A stretch of DNA of 64,000 bases. Source: Hermodice carunculata. Its lineage: Eukaryota; Annelida; Polychaeta; Eunicida; Amphinomidae. Both the position numbers and the translations under genes were made by a program. The stretch covers positions 130,497,241-130,561,240 of the forward strand of contig OZ026612.1 in assembly GCA_964020975.1 (NCBI GenBank), in the 5' to 3' direction. Of this stretch, positions 1 through 11,462 are shown one piece after another. Position 1 is the first letter of the stretch; each line of letters opens with the position of its first letter. The notes beneath the pieces were generated by a model. That model was not told the DNA's origin and did not search any database. It was given only the letters and a program-made list of their open reading frames with translations.

Positions 1-2173
1 CTCGCGATGTATTGCACTGGAAAATAAAAATGTAATTGCTTTTATATATTATGAAGCTACTACCTTATGTCATCTATCTGGATATATATTGCACTCTACT
101 TGTTCTGCGAGGAAACACTTTACATATCAAATCCTGAACCATTTCCATTCAAAGAAAAGCTTAATTCTGGCAGACAGACTGTGGACTGTGATCATGTATC
201 TCAGACCCAAACAACTAAACGTAAAACAAATTTGCAGGTATAAAGCTCCATAGGGCTTTAATGTTAGTGTTTTCTGTCATACATTTCCAGTACTGCAAAT
301 AAGATGCTTTTAATTGTAATGATGTATTACAATTGTGACAATTCTGTGAATACTGTGATGGCACTCAATGCCACGGAAAGTATTGTTTTACAATTTGTTG
401 AAAATATTCTAGCGTGGCGTGTTTAAATAAAAATAAGATTTGTCACATTGTAAGAACCACGAAATTCTTGACACATGGTGTGGAAATGTTATGAATTTCA
501 CGACTTGCGATTAATAATTATTGATGTGTTATACAAAGTGTATTGGTGTATACGTACGTGATCGTGCAAATTCAAAATGGACTGTATAAAGTATTTTTAG
601 CATGTGCTGGTTTTCAACGTTGCCTGGTTTCTGTATATAGACAGTACAGTATATATAACCGGAATGCAATGCTTAAAAATTCAAGACTGACAGATTAATA
701 TCTTTGTTCAACCAGGGTACCAATAAAACACTCGGAAAATTAGCTTCTACTATTAACCCGGTTATTAATAAAATTATTATGTACAGAATTAATATCAATG
801 ATCTGGAGGCCTCTACAATGTTTCGACCTGATACCACCAATCTTAAACACTCTGCTCAAGCTTATTCTTACCACTTATAACAGTTTATAATAACAGTAGC
901 ACAAATATCTGATGACAGTTTGCTGTGGTTTAGATTCCTCAAATATATTAGTATGCAAAATGACTCACCAGTTAACAATGAAAAAAACTGGATACAATCC
1001 GATAGAGTCTTCGTGTGCTAATTAAAGTAGCTTTCCATGTGTTTTTTGCCACATTTTTCACAAATGAAATATGACGTCCAAATAACAGATCAACTCCCAA
1101 ACATAAGCATAGATACATAAAATATAAAGCGATGATTATATTGCTTAGCAATGTTCATAAAGATGTAACGCAACTGTGGTAACTGTCACGTTTAAAATGC
1201 TTTAAAACAGCAAATAAGAGCAAAACACATGTGAATTTACCACTTTAAAAGTGTGTAGTTACTAATAGTTAAATATTTGTGGCAAATGGATACATCGGTA
1301 TCATGATTCAATCTGGAAAGAATATTGATTTCAGAGCCACCAGCCAGTACTATCTGGGCATATGTGACAAATAATACAGCAGTCCACTGGTGAGGTGACC
1401 TATGTAGAATGTGCGATGTAATGTAAATCACTTTTTCTAAGACATATATCATTTTTGGACAATACCAATGCCTGAAAACTTGGATTTCTATTTTAAACAA
1501 AGTTGACTCAAGAGCTATACCTGTTTATTTCAGGATCCTTGCATTTCAGAAAGGCCATACAAACTATCGCCTAATTTTTCAATATCACAAATGGCAAAAA
1601 GGGACTTCATGTACTAAGCTGCACAAAAAATAACCTAACTGTGTCATATTTAGTTACTGAGTTGACCTATAGACGGGCCATCTCTTGCACAATAAATAAA
1701 TGGTGCACAGAGATTAACCATAGTAGCAGTGCTCATAAGGGCCTGATGTCATCAATGTTTAAGTACATTTGTGTATTATGTGACTATGACTCGAGACTGA
1801 CTCGTGATTTGCAATACAGAAAAAAATGATCTGATTAAACCTAGTGGATCAGTATGTTCAGCTGCCTTTGCCCTTGGGCAAAATTGGTTAGAGGGGATAC
1901 AGCAGGGCACCGATGTTAGACAAGCTTATTGTGCAATATTTATTCAAGAAAAGCTTCAAAAACAGCATGAGAAGCTGGAGAGATAGACTTATTACTTCAC
2001 AGTAAAGCTGAAACTGGAATTAACTTTCACACCGAGAGCCTTAGCATGAAACACCATAGTGGATCCTAAAAAAACAAAGTAACTGAATGCATTGTCAGAG
2101 TCATCTGTCACATTGGCAAGCAGTCTACTTTGTCTGAATAGTACTTATAAATTAAAAGGCTACTTAACTTAAC
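1..2173. other. No gene recognised
   Basis: This is AT-rich sequence with only short open frames of 60-90 codons. None of these shows a domain, a repeated codon pattern or a conserved motif that I recognise. No inverted repeat, tandem repeat or homology to the repeat families elsewhere in the window was found by eye. It may be intergenic or intronic. Confidence 0.5.
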
Positions 2174-2328
2174 TGGATATGCATTGCCATATTTACTGCT
2201 GCCTCATAACAATGGTGACTTGATTGGATATGCATTGCCACATTTGCTGCTGCCTCATGACAATGGTGACTGAATTGCATTGCCACATTTGCTGCTGCCG
2301 CATGACAATGGTGAAGACTAAATATTTA
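2174..2328. repeat. Three-copy minisatellite, unit about 50 bp
   Basis: Three imperfect head-to-tail units begin near 2174, 2225 and 2275. Each contains GCATTGCCAYATTTRCTGCT followed by GCC(T/G)CATRACAATGGTGA. The units differ at a few bases, and the third lacks the first few bases of the others. This is a simple local duplication with no sign of coding function. Confidence 0.85.
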
Positions 2329-2507
2329 TTCACAAGCTGCCTGTGTACCACACAGTTATAAACTGGTCATCTTCTGAAGCTTCCTGAAAATGTTGCTTTT
2401 GTACTACCCAGCTGCAAACTTTCACAAACTGGTGAATGTTTGCTGTGTATAACTTAGGTGGATACCAAATGACGCAAGCAAGCGTTGGATCACACTAAAT
2501 ACACCCT

Positions 2508-2605
2508 CCCCCCCCCCAAAAAAAAAATAATAAATAAAAACAAACAAAACAAACAAACAAAAAAAGCAAAAAAAAAAAAAATAAAAATAAAAAAAAAAAA
2601 AACTC
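2508..2605. repeat. C10A10 junction followed by an A-rich tract
   Basis: A run of ten C is followed directly by ten A, then by about 75 bases of A with scattered C, T and G (AAAC and AAAT words). The lysine-rich open frame across it is a by-product of composition. Compound C/A or T/G homopolymer junctions of the same form occur at 16,457, 20,215 and 46,921. Confidence 0.9.
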
Positions 2606-3565
2606 TTGAGCCAGATTCACCTGTATGCCAGTCACTCAGACAGTACATCATGGATTATGTTGAAATCAGTAAGGTGTGGAGTGGCATGGAACCTGAATTT
2701 ATATTATCTCAAGTGACAGTGCCAAGGAAGATAAGCCAAATTTAAAGGGGACAGAAAATAAACCAAACACTAAAATAGCTCAGAAAAACATCACCCACAT
2801 CCATAAATCCCAACCCAAGAATGACAGCAAAGTTAAATACGGCAAAAGGCAGAGATCCAAGAATTTTTAAATAACTATCAACTTTCAGCTTCCTATACCA
2901 AGGTTAAGAAATAAATTCACTCCAGACTCGAGACAGGCACTCACGCATAAAAGGCACCTGTAGGCTTTATACCAATTCTCTCATCCTATGAAATATTCTT
3001 CATTAACTACAAACTTCAGTTATTTCAAAACATATAAGCCATACCCTGAAAACCCCAAATTTATCACTTGTGCTAAAGAGAAAAGGGGACATGAAGGGCT
3101 TGCTTGAGACCAAGTCCAGGATATGCTAAGTACTTTGCACACTCTTTGGACATGTCATTTGTGGTTGGCCCTCGGGAGCAACTCTTGTATTATCACTGTT
3201 TACATAAAAATTAGCATATCATAAAGGGAACACTAAAGTGGATGCAGTTCCTGTTCTTGGATCAAAGCAGCCTGGTTTCAGCATGTTAGAGCCCTATGTC
3301 AGTCTCTCCAGACCCGCGATGAAAACAAATCTGCAGAAACTTGACTCTGGATTCCAGATAATACCATAAACCATAGGAAAACACACAGCTATCGCCAAAC
3401 CTGCTTGAATAACTGTACAATGACATTTTGCGAGATGTTTTAGCTGTCCAAAAGAGGAACTTTATTTTCGTAGTGAACAATTTCAAACCTCCTGAGTACT
3501 GATGATCAAGGCACAAAAGAGAATGACACCAAAATTCAAATGTTTCTCTTGTGTTGTGGGCTGTT

Positions 3566-4500
3566 TTCTTCGACTCATAGTTTAATGGCGGTAGAGTGTT
3601 TATAATATTCCATATTTATAAATATCACAAAACGATGTGGGCTTACTGTCTTCTTTTGCTGTAAACTCGGCTGATTAACAAGTCGGGAAAACCAAAAAGT
3701 GATAGGCCTACCAGTTCTCTTTTTATTTTTGAAAGAAGTAGTACAATTGGGGTTTTGAGCAGTTAGGCTTGTACATTTTGGAAACAATATAGTCTGTAGT
3801 TAATGAAGAATATTTCAAAGGTTGAGATGACCAGTTTAAAACCACCAGTTGCCTTTTATGGGTGACTGCCTTTCTCAAGTCAGTAGTGAAATTTGTTTCT
3901 TCACATTGGTATTGGAAGATGAATGTTGAGGCTTTGGGTACTCTGGAATCTATTTGCTGTCATTGTTGGGTTTTGAGTTTATGAATATGGGTCATGTTTT
4001 TCTGCACTATTTGATAAATACTTCAGTGCCTACTTCGTGCTGTGGCCTGTGTTATCTGACTCGTAGTTATAATGGCGGTAGAGTGAGTTCATAATCGTCC
4101 AGATTCATAAATATCACACAAACGATGTGGGCCTACTTTCTTATTTTGCTGTAAACTCAGCTGACTGACAAGTCAGGAAAACTAAAAAGTGATAGGCCTA
4201 CCAGGTATCTTTATATTTTTGGAAGAAGTAATGAAATTTGGGTTTTGGGTGGTTAGGCCTATACATTTTGGAAACAATATAGTCTGTAGTTAATGAAGAA
4301 TATTTCAAAGGTTGAAAGGACCATTTTAAAACCCCCAGCTGCATTTTATTGGTGACTGCTTGTCTCAAGTCAGCAGTGAAATTTGTTTCTTCACATGGGT
4401 ATTGGAAAATGAATGTTGATGCTTTGGTAACTTTTGAATCTATTTGCTGTCATTGTTGAGTTTGGAATTTATGAATAAGGGTCATGTTTTTCTGTACTAT
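3566..4500 (+). repeat. Two ~490-bp units head to tail
   Basis: The unit start (CTCATAGTTTAATGGCGG, about 3574) recurs as CTCGTAGTTATAATGGCGG 486 bp downstream (about 4060), and the sequence in between aligns along its length at roughly 80-90 percent by eye. The junction between units holds a TTGATAAATACTTCA word also seen, reversed, near 6640. A tandem dimer of an otherwise dispersed unit suggests a satellite-like or rolling-circle mode of amplification, but the mechanism is not shown. Confidence 0.75.
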
Positions 4501-4504
4501 TATC

Positions 4505-5927
4505 CTCTGTCACTTGTAACAGAATGCTGGTAATGATGAGAAGTGTACGGTAACGTGCAACAAGATGAGGTATATTTTATGTAATACATGCTATTGATTT
4601 TCAACACATATTCAGTCTTTCAGTATTGTTACCTTGTTACTTTTATTTCCATGTATAATAAAGACTTTACACCTCTTAATGCGCACAGAGTATTTTTCAT
4701 GGTAGTGAAACTATGGAATGAAGTCCTATACCAATGTGAAGAAACAAATTTCACTCCTCACTTGAGACAGGCAGTCACCCATTAAAGGCAATTGGGGGCT
4801 TTAAATCGATCCTCTCAATCTATGTAATATTTTCCATTAACTACAAACATTAGTTATTTCAAAACATATAGGCCTAGCCACTTAAAATCCAAAATTTATA
4901 ACTGGTACCAAAGATACAAAGAGACATAGTAGGCCTGCCACTTTTTGATGTTGCTGACACATTAGTTCGCTGAGCTGACAGCAAGTGAAGAAAGTAGGCC
5001 TGTATCTTTGTAATGACATTTACGAACCTGGAACATCCCCAAAATGACAGCAATGGTAAATACAGCAAATGCAAATGAGTCCATTATAAACAATGACTCT
5101 GTTATAAAAAAAAATGCAGCGAAAAAACAATATAGCCATGATTGGTAAAACCAGATCTATCTTGTCTGAAAGATAGAGAAAGATGGAACAAATTTCAACA
5201 CTGATGGAGCATTGGGCAGATTATTAAAGTAAAAAGAAAGCACAAAAGAGACAGTGATAGAGCAGCACAGAGGTTTGTAGCCTTTAATCTCAAGAAATAC
5301 CAACAGTGAAAATATATGTGGAAGAATTTGCATGGCTTGCACAGTAGTATCTGAAATGTTCAACAGTTGGAAAGCTGGAAGGCAAAACTGACACACTGAT
5401 GAGGAACAAAGGAGCTATATTGAAGCCCTACGTCAATATATCCAGACCTGTGATGGACATATATTTGCAGAAACATGACGCTGGAGGGAAGATAATACCA
5501 TTAGCCGTCGAACACCAAGAAGCTAGCACTTGAATTGCTTCAGGAACTGTAAAATGGCAGTTATCGAGATGTTTGAGCTCTCCAAAGGAGGAACTTTTTC
5601 TTTTTTATTTAACAAAAACCAGCAGACGTGTTGAATTCATAACGGCAACGTTGTTGCTGTCTGCTGCCAATATGTTCACTTATTATGATGAATGTAAAAT
5701 AGTTTGTAAACAATTACCAACTGAGTCCTGATGATCAAGATCCAAACACCAACACTCAAATGTTTTTTTAAATACATATCCTGTGTCAACTGTAACAGGA
5801 GGCTGGTTATGAGAAGTGTACGGTAACATGTACCACAAGCTGCAGTAGGCACTAAGTAATACATACTATTCATTTTTGAGACATATTCAGTCTTTGATAT
5901 TGGTGCCTGGTTACTTCGGTTTCTGTT
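4505..5927. repeat. Segment bounded by ~140-bp direct repeats
   Basis: The sequence at about 4505-4650 (AGAAGTGTACGGTAACGTGC, then ATATTCAGTCTTTCAGTATT) recurs at about 5780-5927 with moderate divergence. Between them lie a reverse ~490-bp repeat copy (about 4725-5100) and a module at 5395-5770 that also follows the reverse copy at 2.76-3.06 kb. The arrangement could be a compound mobile element with terminal direct repeats or a local segmental duplication. I see no coding sequence in it. Confidence 0.5.
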
Positions 5928-7221
5928 TGATGGCGACTAGACACTTATTTATGCATACAGACTATGTTTCCTGGTCATAATACTATCTGATGAAGTGTTC
6001 AATGTTTCAAAATGTGACTGATAGTTCATGATAGTCATCATACAAAACATAGGCAATGTTTACAGTTTTTTTTTTTTATTTTTTTTTTTTACTTTTTTTA
6101 GTTTGGTATGAACAAATATCTGTTCAGATTAGTAGTCCAGGGGTCGAGACTTATAACTCTTACTTATTCTGGAACCTGTGCTGTGTTTTTTATGTCTTCT
6201 ATTTTTTACGACAGTACGTTGATTCAGAGTAATAAGGGAATACGCCTCACCATACAGTCATCAGATAATTCAGAAAACAATACCCATATTCATAAATTCC
6301 AACACAATAATGACAGCAAACTTAAATACAGCAAAACAGCAGAGATTCAAGAATCTCATAAACATCAACATTCAGCTTCCTTTAGCAATGTGAGAAAACA
6401 AATTTCACTGCTGAAGTCCGACAGGTGGTCACCCAGGCAACTGGTGGTGTTAAATTTAAATTTTAAATCGGCCTTTCAATATATGAAACACTCTTCATTA
6501 ATCGGAGCTGACAGCAAAAGAAGAAAGTAAGCTTATATAGTTTTTCTGACAATTAAGAATCTGGAACATTGCAACAATGCTCTGCCTTTATTATAACTAG
6601 GAGTCACAGAACACAGCCTACACCACAACACAGCTTATAAAGTATTTATCAAATGGTTTAGAAAAAATTACCAACTTTCATAAATTCCAACCCAGTAATG
6701 AAAACAAAATTAAATACAGCAAAAGGCAGTGATTCAAGAAATTACCAAAACATCAATGTTCGATTCTAAACATTTATGCACATAGTATTCGGCTTTGTTT
6801 TCTTATTTATCAACGGTGCAATGATATGCAAATTCCATCATTTTGTAAAGACTATTTGTGGTGCAAACGTAAAGTGGTGTCTACAACAACTTTATTTTGG
6901 GGACTGTGCAAATCACCAACCTCTCAAAGTATTAATAAGTAAAGGTAATACTTTTCTTGTGAGAGAAAAACCTTTTGAGATTTACATATATCAAGTATTA
7001 GTATGAAAGGGTCACCGGGTTGTTTATTTTTAATGCATGGAAAAGCTGCTTGTGACCCCTCAAATTACATACGCTATTTGATGGCTCCAATTTCCTGAGC
7101 CCTTACGGATGGACTCTGGCTGCAGCTACCTGCTACTGGTGGGCAAGGGACCTCCGGAATGCCAGTCACATTTCAGCCCCTACACCTTAAACATTTTTGG
7201 ATGCTTATTTGAAACAATAAA

Positions 7222-7900
7222 AAAGAAAACACCAGTTGCCTTTTATGGGTGACTGCCTGTCTCAAGTCAGGAGTGAAATTTGATTCTTCACATTGGTATT
7301 AGAAAAGAAATGTTGATGCTTTGGCAAGTCTGGAATCTCTTTGCTGTCATTGTTGGGTTTGGAATTAATGAATATGGACCATGTTTTTCTGTACTATTTG
7401 AAAATTACTTCATTGGCTATGTTGTGCTGTGTGCTTTGTTCTCCGACTCATAGTTATAGTGGAGGTAGAGTGTGTTTGTAATGTTCCAGATTCATAAATA
7501 TCACAAAAACGATGTAGGCCTACTTTACTTTTTTGCTGTAAACTTTGGTGACTGACAAGTCGGGAGAACTAAAAGGTGATAGGCTTAGCAGGTCTCTTTT
7601 TATTTTTGGCCAAAGTAATGAAATTTGTGTTTCTGGTGGTTAGGCCTATACATTTTGGAAATGAACTAGTGTCTGCAGTTAATGATGAATATTTATAAGG
7701 TTGAGAGGACCGGTTTAAAACCACCAGTTGCCTTTTATGGGTGACTGCCTGTCTCAAGTCAGGAGTGAAATTTGATTCTTCACATTGGTATTAGAAAAGA
7801 AATGTTGATGCTTTGGCAAGTCTGGAATCTCTTTGCTGTCATTGTTGGGTTTGGAATTAATGAATATGGACCATGTTTTTCTGTACTATCTGAAAGGTAA
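7222..7900 (+). repeat. Tandem ~490-bp repeat with perfect ~170-bp direct repeats
   Basis: A block at about 7230-7400 (from CCAGTTGCCTTTTATGGGTG to CATGTTTTTCTGTACTAT) recurs without a visible difference at about 7722-7892. The offset is 492 bp, matching the family period. Other copies of the family differ from it at many sites, so the two blocks must have been duplicated or homogenised recently. Confidence 0.85.
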
Positions 7901-10900
7901 CAAACTGATCATTCTATTTGTTGCATCAAGAAAAAAACATACACAATTTACGCTTTATTGTTTGATTAAAAACATGGGAAACTGAGTTTGCTTGAAGTTA
8001 TGTCAATTCTTAAGTGTACCCTTAATAGTATGATTGCTCACTTAGATCATTTAATTTGCCCATCTGTGTGATCTAATTACCCTCATTGCCATCTGATGGC
8101 ACCACATACTGGATTCCTAGCATTTTGTCCAGTGGGGCATTTGAATGCAATCATTGCAACATTTTATTGCATGGCCAGTTGAGTTGGATCTAATGCTCAG
8201 CAAAATCTGAATCTGTCATACAAATAAAATATAAATCTTTATTGCCCATCCACCGAGTAACATCAGCATGGTACGAAAGAGGAAGAAAAATTTATATTTT
8301 TTGAACTTACAGTAAGATCTTAAATTGTTACAATTCTTAGTTTCACCTCGTCCAAAACAAAACCATTGACTATCATATGTATTGCCAATTATCACCTGAA
8401 GAACGAGGTACGATTGGTTGTTTTTGCAATTAAGTGATACAAGCAGGTTGTAAACACCATGTGCAACAGTAGGGAGCGTCCAACGACACACATATCACAA
8501 ATAAGGAAGTTATCATGTGAAGGACAATATGCGATTGGCTATAGGAATTGAGGCACGACATATCCTAAAACAGTATGCCATAGTAATCGCCAGCACATAA
8601 GTTGAGCACGATGTTTTAAAAACCACGTGAGAAACTAAAAGTATTTCTTATGTTATTCCTCTTTAATGTTTACACTTGTCAAGTGAAAGTCACGTATGTA
8701 AAGTATTGAATACAAAAACTATACAGAAATATAAGAAACTTACCTATATTTTCACTTTCCAAAGTAAAAAAAAGTCCACTTTGACATATTAATTTACTAT
8801 CGTTGAATGACTGCACTTATATGTATACTGTAAAATCTATCCGTATCAACATTTCTGTAAAGTGGAAACCTGTGTAATGTAAATGTTTCTTCATTATGTC
8901 CAGAACCAAATGCTCAATTCTCGCGTTAAAACTCCTGTTCATTGCATATACCTGCCTATTGTGGCTACTTTCTGCCCATACCATATGTGTCTATAATATA
9001 ATGCTATCACTGTATAATACCTTTGAAAACATCTACATTTAGAGACATTTTAAGTCTTTCCGTGTTTACAAGACAAAAATCGGAATAAAATAGCGTAAAC
9101 TCTCCCTCAAATTATTGATGTACATTTCTAAATACCAGTGAAAGTTTTCTAAATCTCTTTCTTTTCCCATAGAATTCATTTAATATAACTATCTTCTCAT
9201 AAATTTGTGATAATTGAAATATAAAACAACCCTTGGATGTCAGCTTTGCACAGCTGTATGAATTGTGCTCTGGCCAGGGTGACTTCTTTGCTCTTTCTCG
9301 GCATGTAGTTCTCCCCTGGCCTGGTAGACAGTGCACCTAAATGGTCAACAATCAAGAAACTCTGCGATGCAGAAAACCTGACTTAGCTACCTTTATTTGC
9401 ATAGAAGCTAAATCCTGCTGAAACCACAATTTTGGGAATATAAAGGCTATTGTAAACTTGATATTCACAGACAATTAATACATGGGTATGTACAATTGGC
9501 AATAAGTTTGAATGGAATGGTTTACTCACTTCTTTTACAGATGTTTCACGTGCAGTGGGTTATGTAGGGCCGCTGCAGACGTTGTGCCGTTTCGTTTTCC
9601 AAAAATTGTCGACTGTGTTAAAGTTGTGGCTACAAGGCCACCCCTACAAGCATAAAAGTTCATAAATTTTCAATGGCTGTGACATGTTATGATTTGGCAT
9701 ATTATCCTGCGTTATGTCTTTTTTTCCCCATAGAGACTAGAGTCAAATTACTGACGTTGAATTCCTATGATATATCACCATCACAGTTTTATAATAGACA
9801 TTGTAAACATACCTTTAATATTAGTACCAACGTACGTTTATTTGCACACGACATATTTGTCCAGCTTATCAGCTTTCCCGGGCGCACTTTGGACACAAAG
9901 CTCGCCTAGGAAACATTTACCCAGTGCAAAAGTGAGTGCTGAATCTGTTAAATAAAATGGGGAGGGGATTTTGCAGCGTATCTAATACAATATATCGTAG
10001 AGTACCATCTAAAAGCTGAGTATACAATTCATTTAGTATGACTTTATTGCACTTTCATCCCCTACAATGTCTAATGGCATGCAGATAAAAACATATGAAA
10101 TGTGAATTCACAATAGTGTTACAACTTTCTATTTTCAATTCTTTTTCCTTCAACAAACATACTGCTCACACATTTGCCGACAAGCACTGCACACACAAAG
10201 TATTCTGCTTCACCTTCACCCTGGTTACAAAACGCACACATCCCATCTTGCACATTTTCATTAATATAACGAGCAGTTTCGACTCGTGAAACACTGAGCA
10301 CTAAGCTACAATTTATATAGAGCTCTTCGAAGCTTCAAATGTTGAATAGTATTTAAATATATTTCCATGTTATCATTTCCTTCAAATTTCCTAGAAATAC
10401 GAAATTAGAAACCAATACCATGAATAAAATCATCGTTAAGCAAGTTAGAATTAAAAATATGAATTTGTTGGTCATAATAATTTTTCAGTTAACTTATAAA
10501 GTAATCTTTATCGGTAATATGGCCATTTCTTTCCATATAAATTCGTAATCAAATACATTTTACTGCAGTATCTCTAAAGAAACTCATGCATTTAAACCTT
10601 CTTAGTCTAAGCTAGTATACTGTGCTTAAGACATAAGTAAAATATTATCTGATTCCAATGGTACAAGTGTGGACCAATATTTCACAATTTTCAGTTTTAC
10701 TTCAATTCATATCAGACAACGGTCTTGGTCAGCGAGGGGTGTCATATTCGGAAATCCAGTAGCGACGCATAAAATAAATCTATATTAATTTAATTGTACC
10801 TTTTCCATTTTAAGTTTAAAGCATTCTGCGTATAAGGATAACAAAACATGATTCCGTGTTCGGAGTTTGTACTTGATGCCAGTGGCCAAATTTCTGATCC

Positions 10901-11164
10901 ATACGTTAATACTGGATTCACATAAGTGTCAAAAAGACATATTCCTTTTTTCAACATAAATAAAGACTTGGAAGCTTTATCAACAGGAAGGTTTTCTGCA
11001 ACTGAAAAAGTACCTCTTGACTTGAATATAATTTCTAACTATTCAGCTGCAATGACTATTTCCAACTTTGAACCCATATATTCATTTTCTAAGTCAGGAC
11101 CTCTCTTATTGAATATTATGCCCACAGTCGTAACAGTATTCACACCCAGCGGCAAATTATAAAT
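7901..11164. other. No gene recognised
   Basis: This is AT-rich sequence without a convincing gene. The longest open frames are 60-90 codons and show no recognisable motif. I saw no tandem array, terminal inverted repeat or match to the families in the rest of the window. It may hold intergenic or intronic sequence. Confidence 0.45.
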
Positions 11165-11250
11165 TTCACGTTCGGGACGAGCGGGGCTCGAACCTGCAAC
11201 CTTTAGCACCAGTCGCCTAGCTGAAATGGGAAATGCACATATCCACTTGA
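11165..11250 (-). repeat. tRNA-derived sequence (SINE head or tRNA pseudogene)
   Basis: Read on the minus strand, the segment has a box A-like TGGTCAAGTGGATATGTGCA and, about 40 bases on, a box B-like GGTTCGAGCC set between GCAG and CCCGC. This is the T-arm layout of a class II (Leu/Ser-like) tRNA. The ends pair only partly (GGGA with TCCC), and the middle does not give a clean anticodon arm, so it is unlikely to be a working tRNA gene. A tRNA-derived SINE or an old tRNA pseudogene fits better. Confidence 0.5.
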
Positions 11251-11399
11251 CCAAATCCCAATTCTTAAAAAAAGAATGGATAATGGAGATAGTTATGTGC
11301 AAGCGTCATATCAGCACGGTTATATATGCAGTATATTTACTGAGTTGGCATTTATTACCAGAATCGGGGACTTAATTCCACCAGCATTAAGGAAATGCC

Positions 11400-11462
11400 G
11401 AAAATATATATTTAACATTCAGAATTAGGGGGACTCAAACCTGCAACCTTTAGCACCAGTCG
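11400..11462 (-). repeat. Second partial tRNA-like copy
   Basis: A 29-base block covering the box B region of the tRNA-like sequence at 11,187-11,215 recurs at 11,434-11,462 with one difference. The AT-rich bases flanking it are also alike. The copy stops where retrotransposon gag-like sequence begins, so it marks the left edge of that element. Confidence 0.5.

Larger units (their letters stand above)
2757..7900. repeat. Mosaic of a ~490-bp dispersed repeat in both orientations
   Basis: Most of this 5-kb block is made of one repeat family. Forward copies start with TAGTTATAATGGCGGTAGAG and run through ATAAATATCACAAAACGATG, GTGATAGGCCTACCA and TTGCTGTCATTGTTGGGTTT to GAATATGGGTCATGTTTTTC. Forward copies lie at about 3566-4010, 4050-4500, 7222-7410 and 7440-7900. 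Reverse-complement copies lie at about 2757-3065, 4725-5100, 6250-6535 and 6580-6770. Two accessory modules also recur: 3235-3550 resembles 5395-5770, and 4505-4650 resembles 5780-5927. No open frame is shared between copies, so the family looks non-autonomous or satellite-like. The short frames listed by translation here are products of the repeat. Confidence 0.75.

Noticed and set aside
11165-11250. Functional tRNA gene
   Set aside because: Box A- and B-like words are present, but the acceptor stem and anticodon arm do not pair properly and a partial copy lies nearby.
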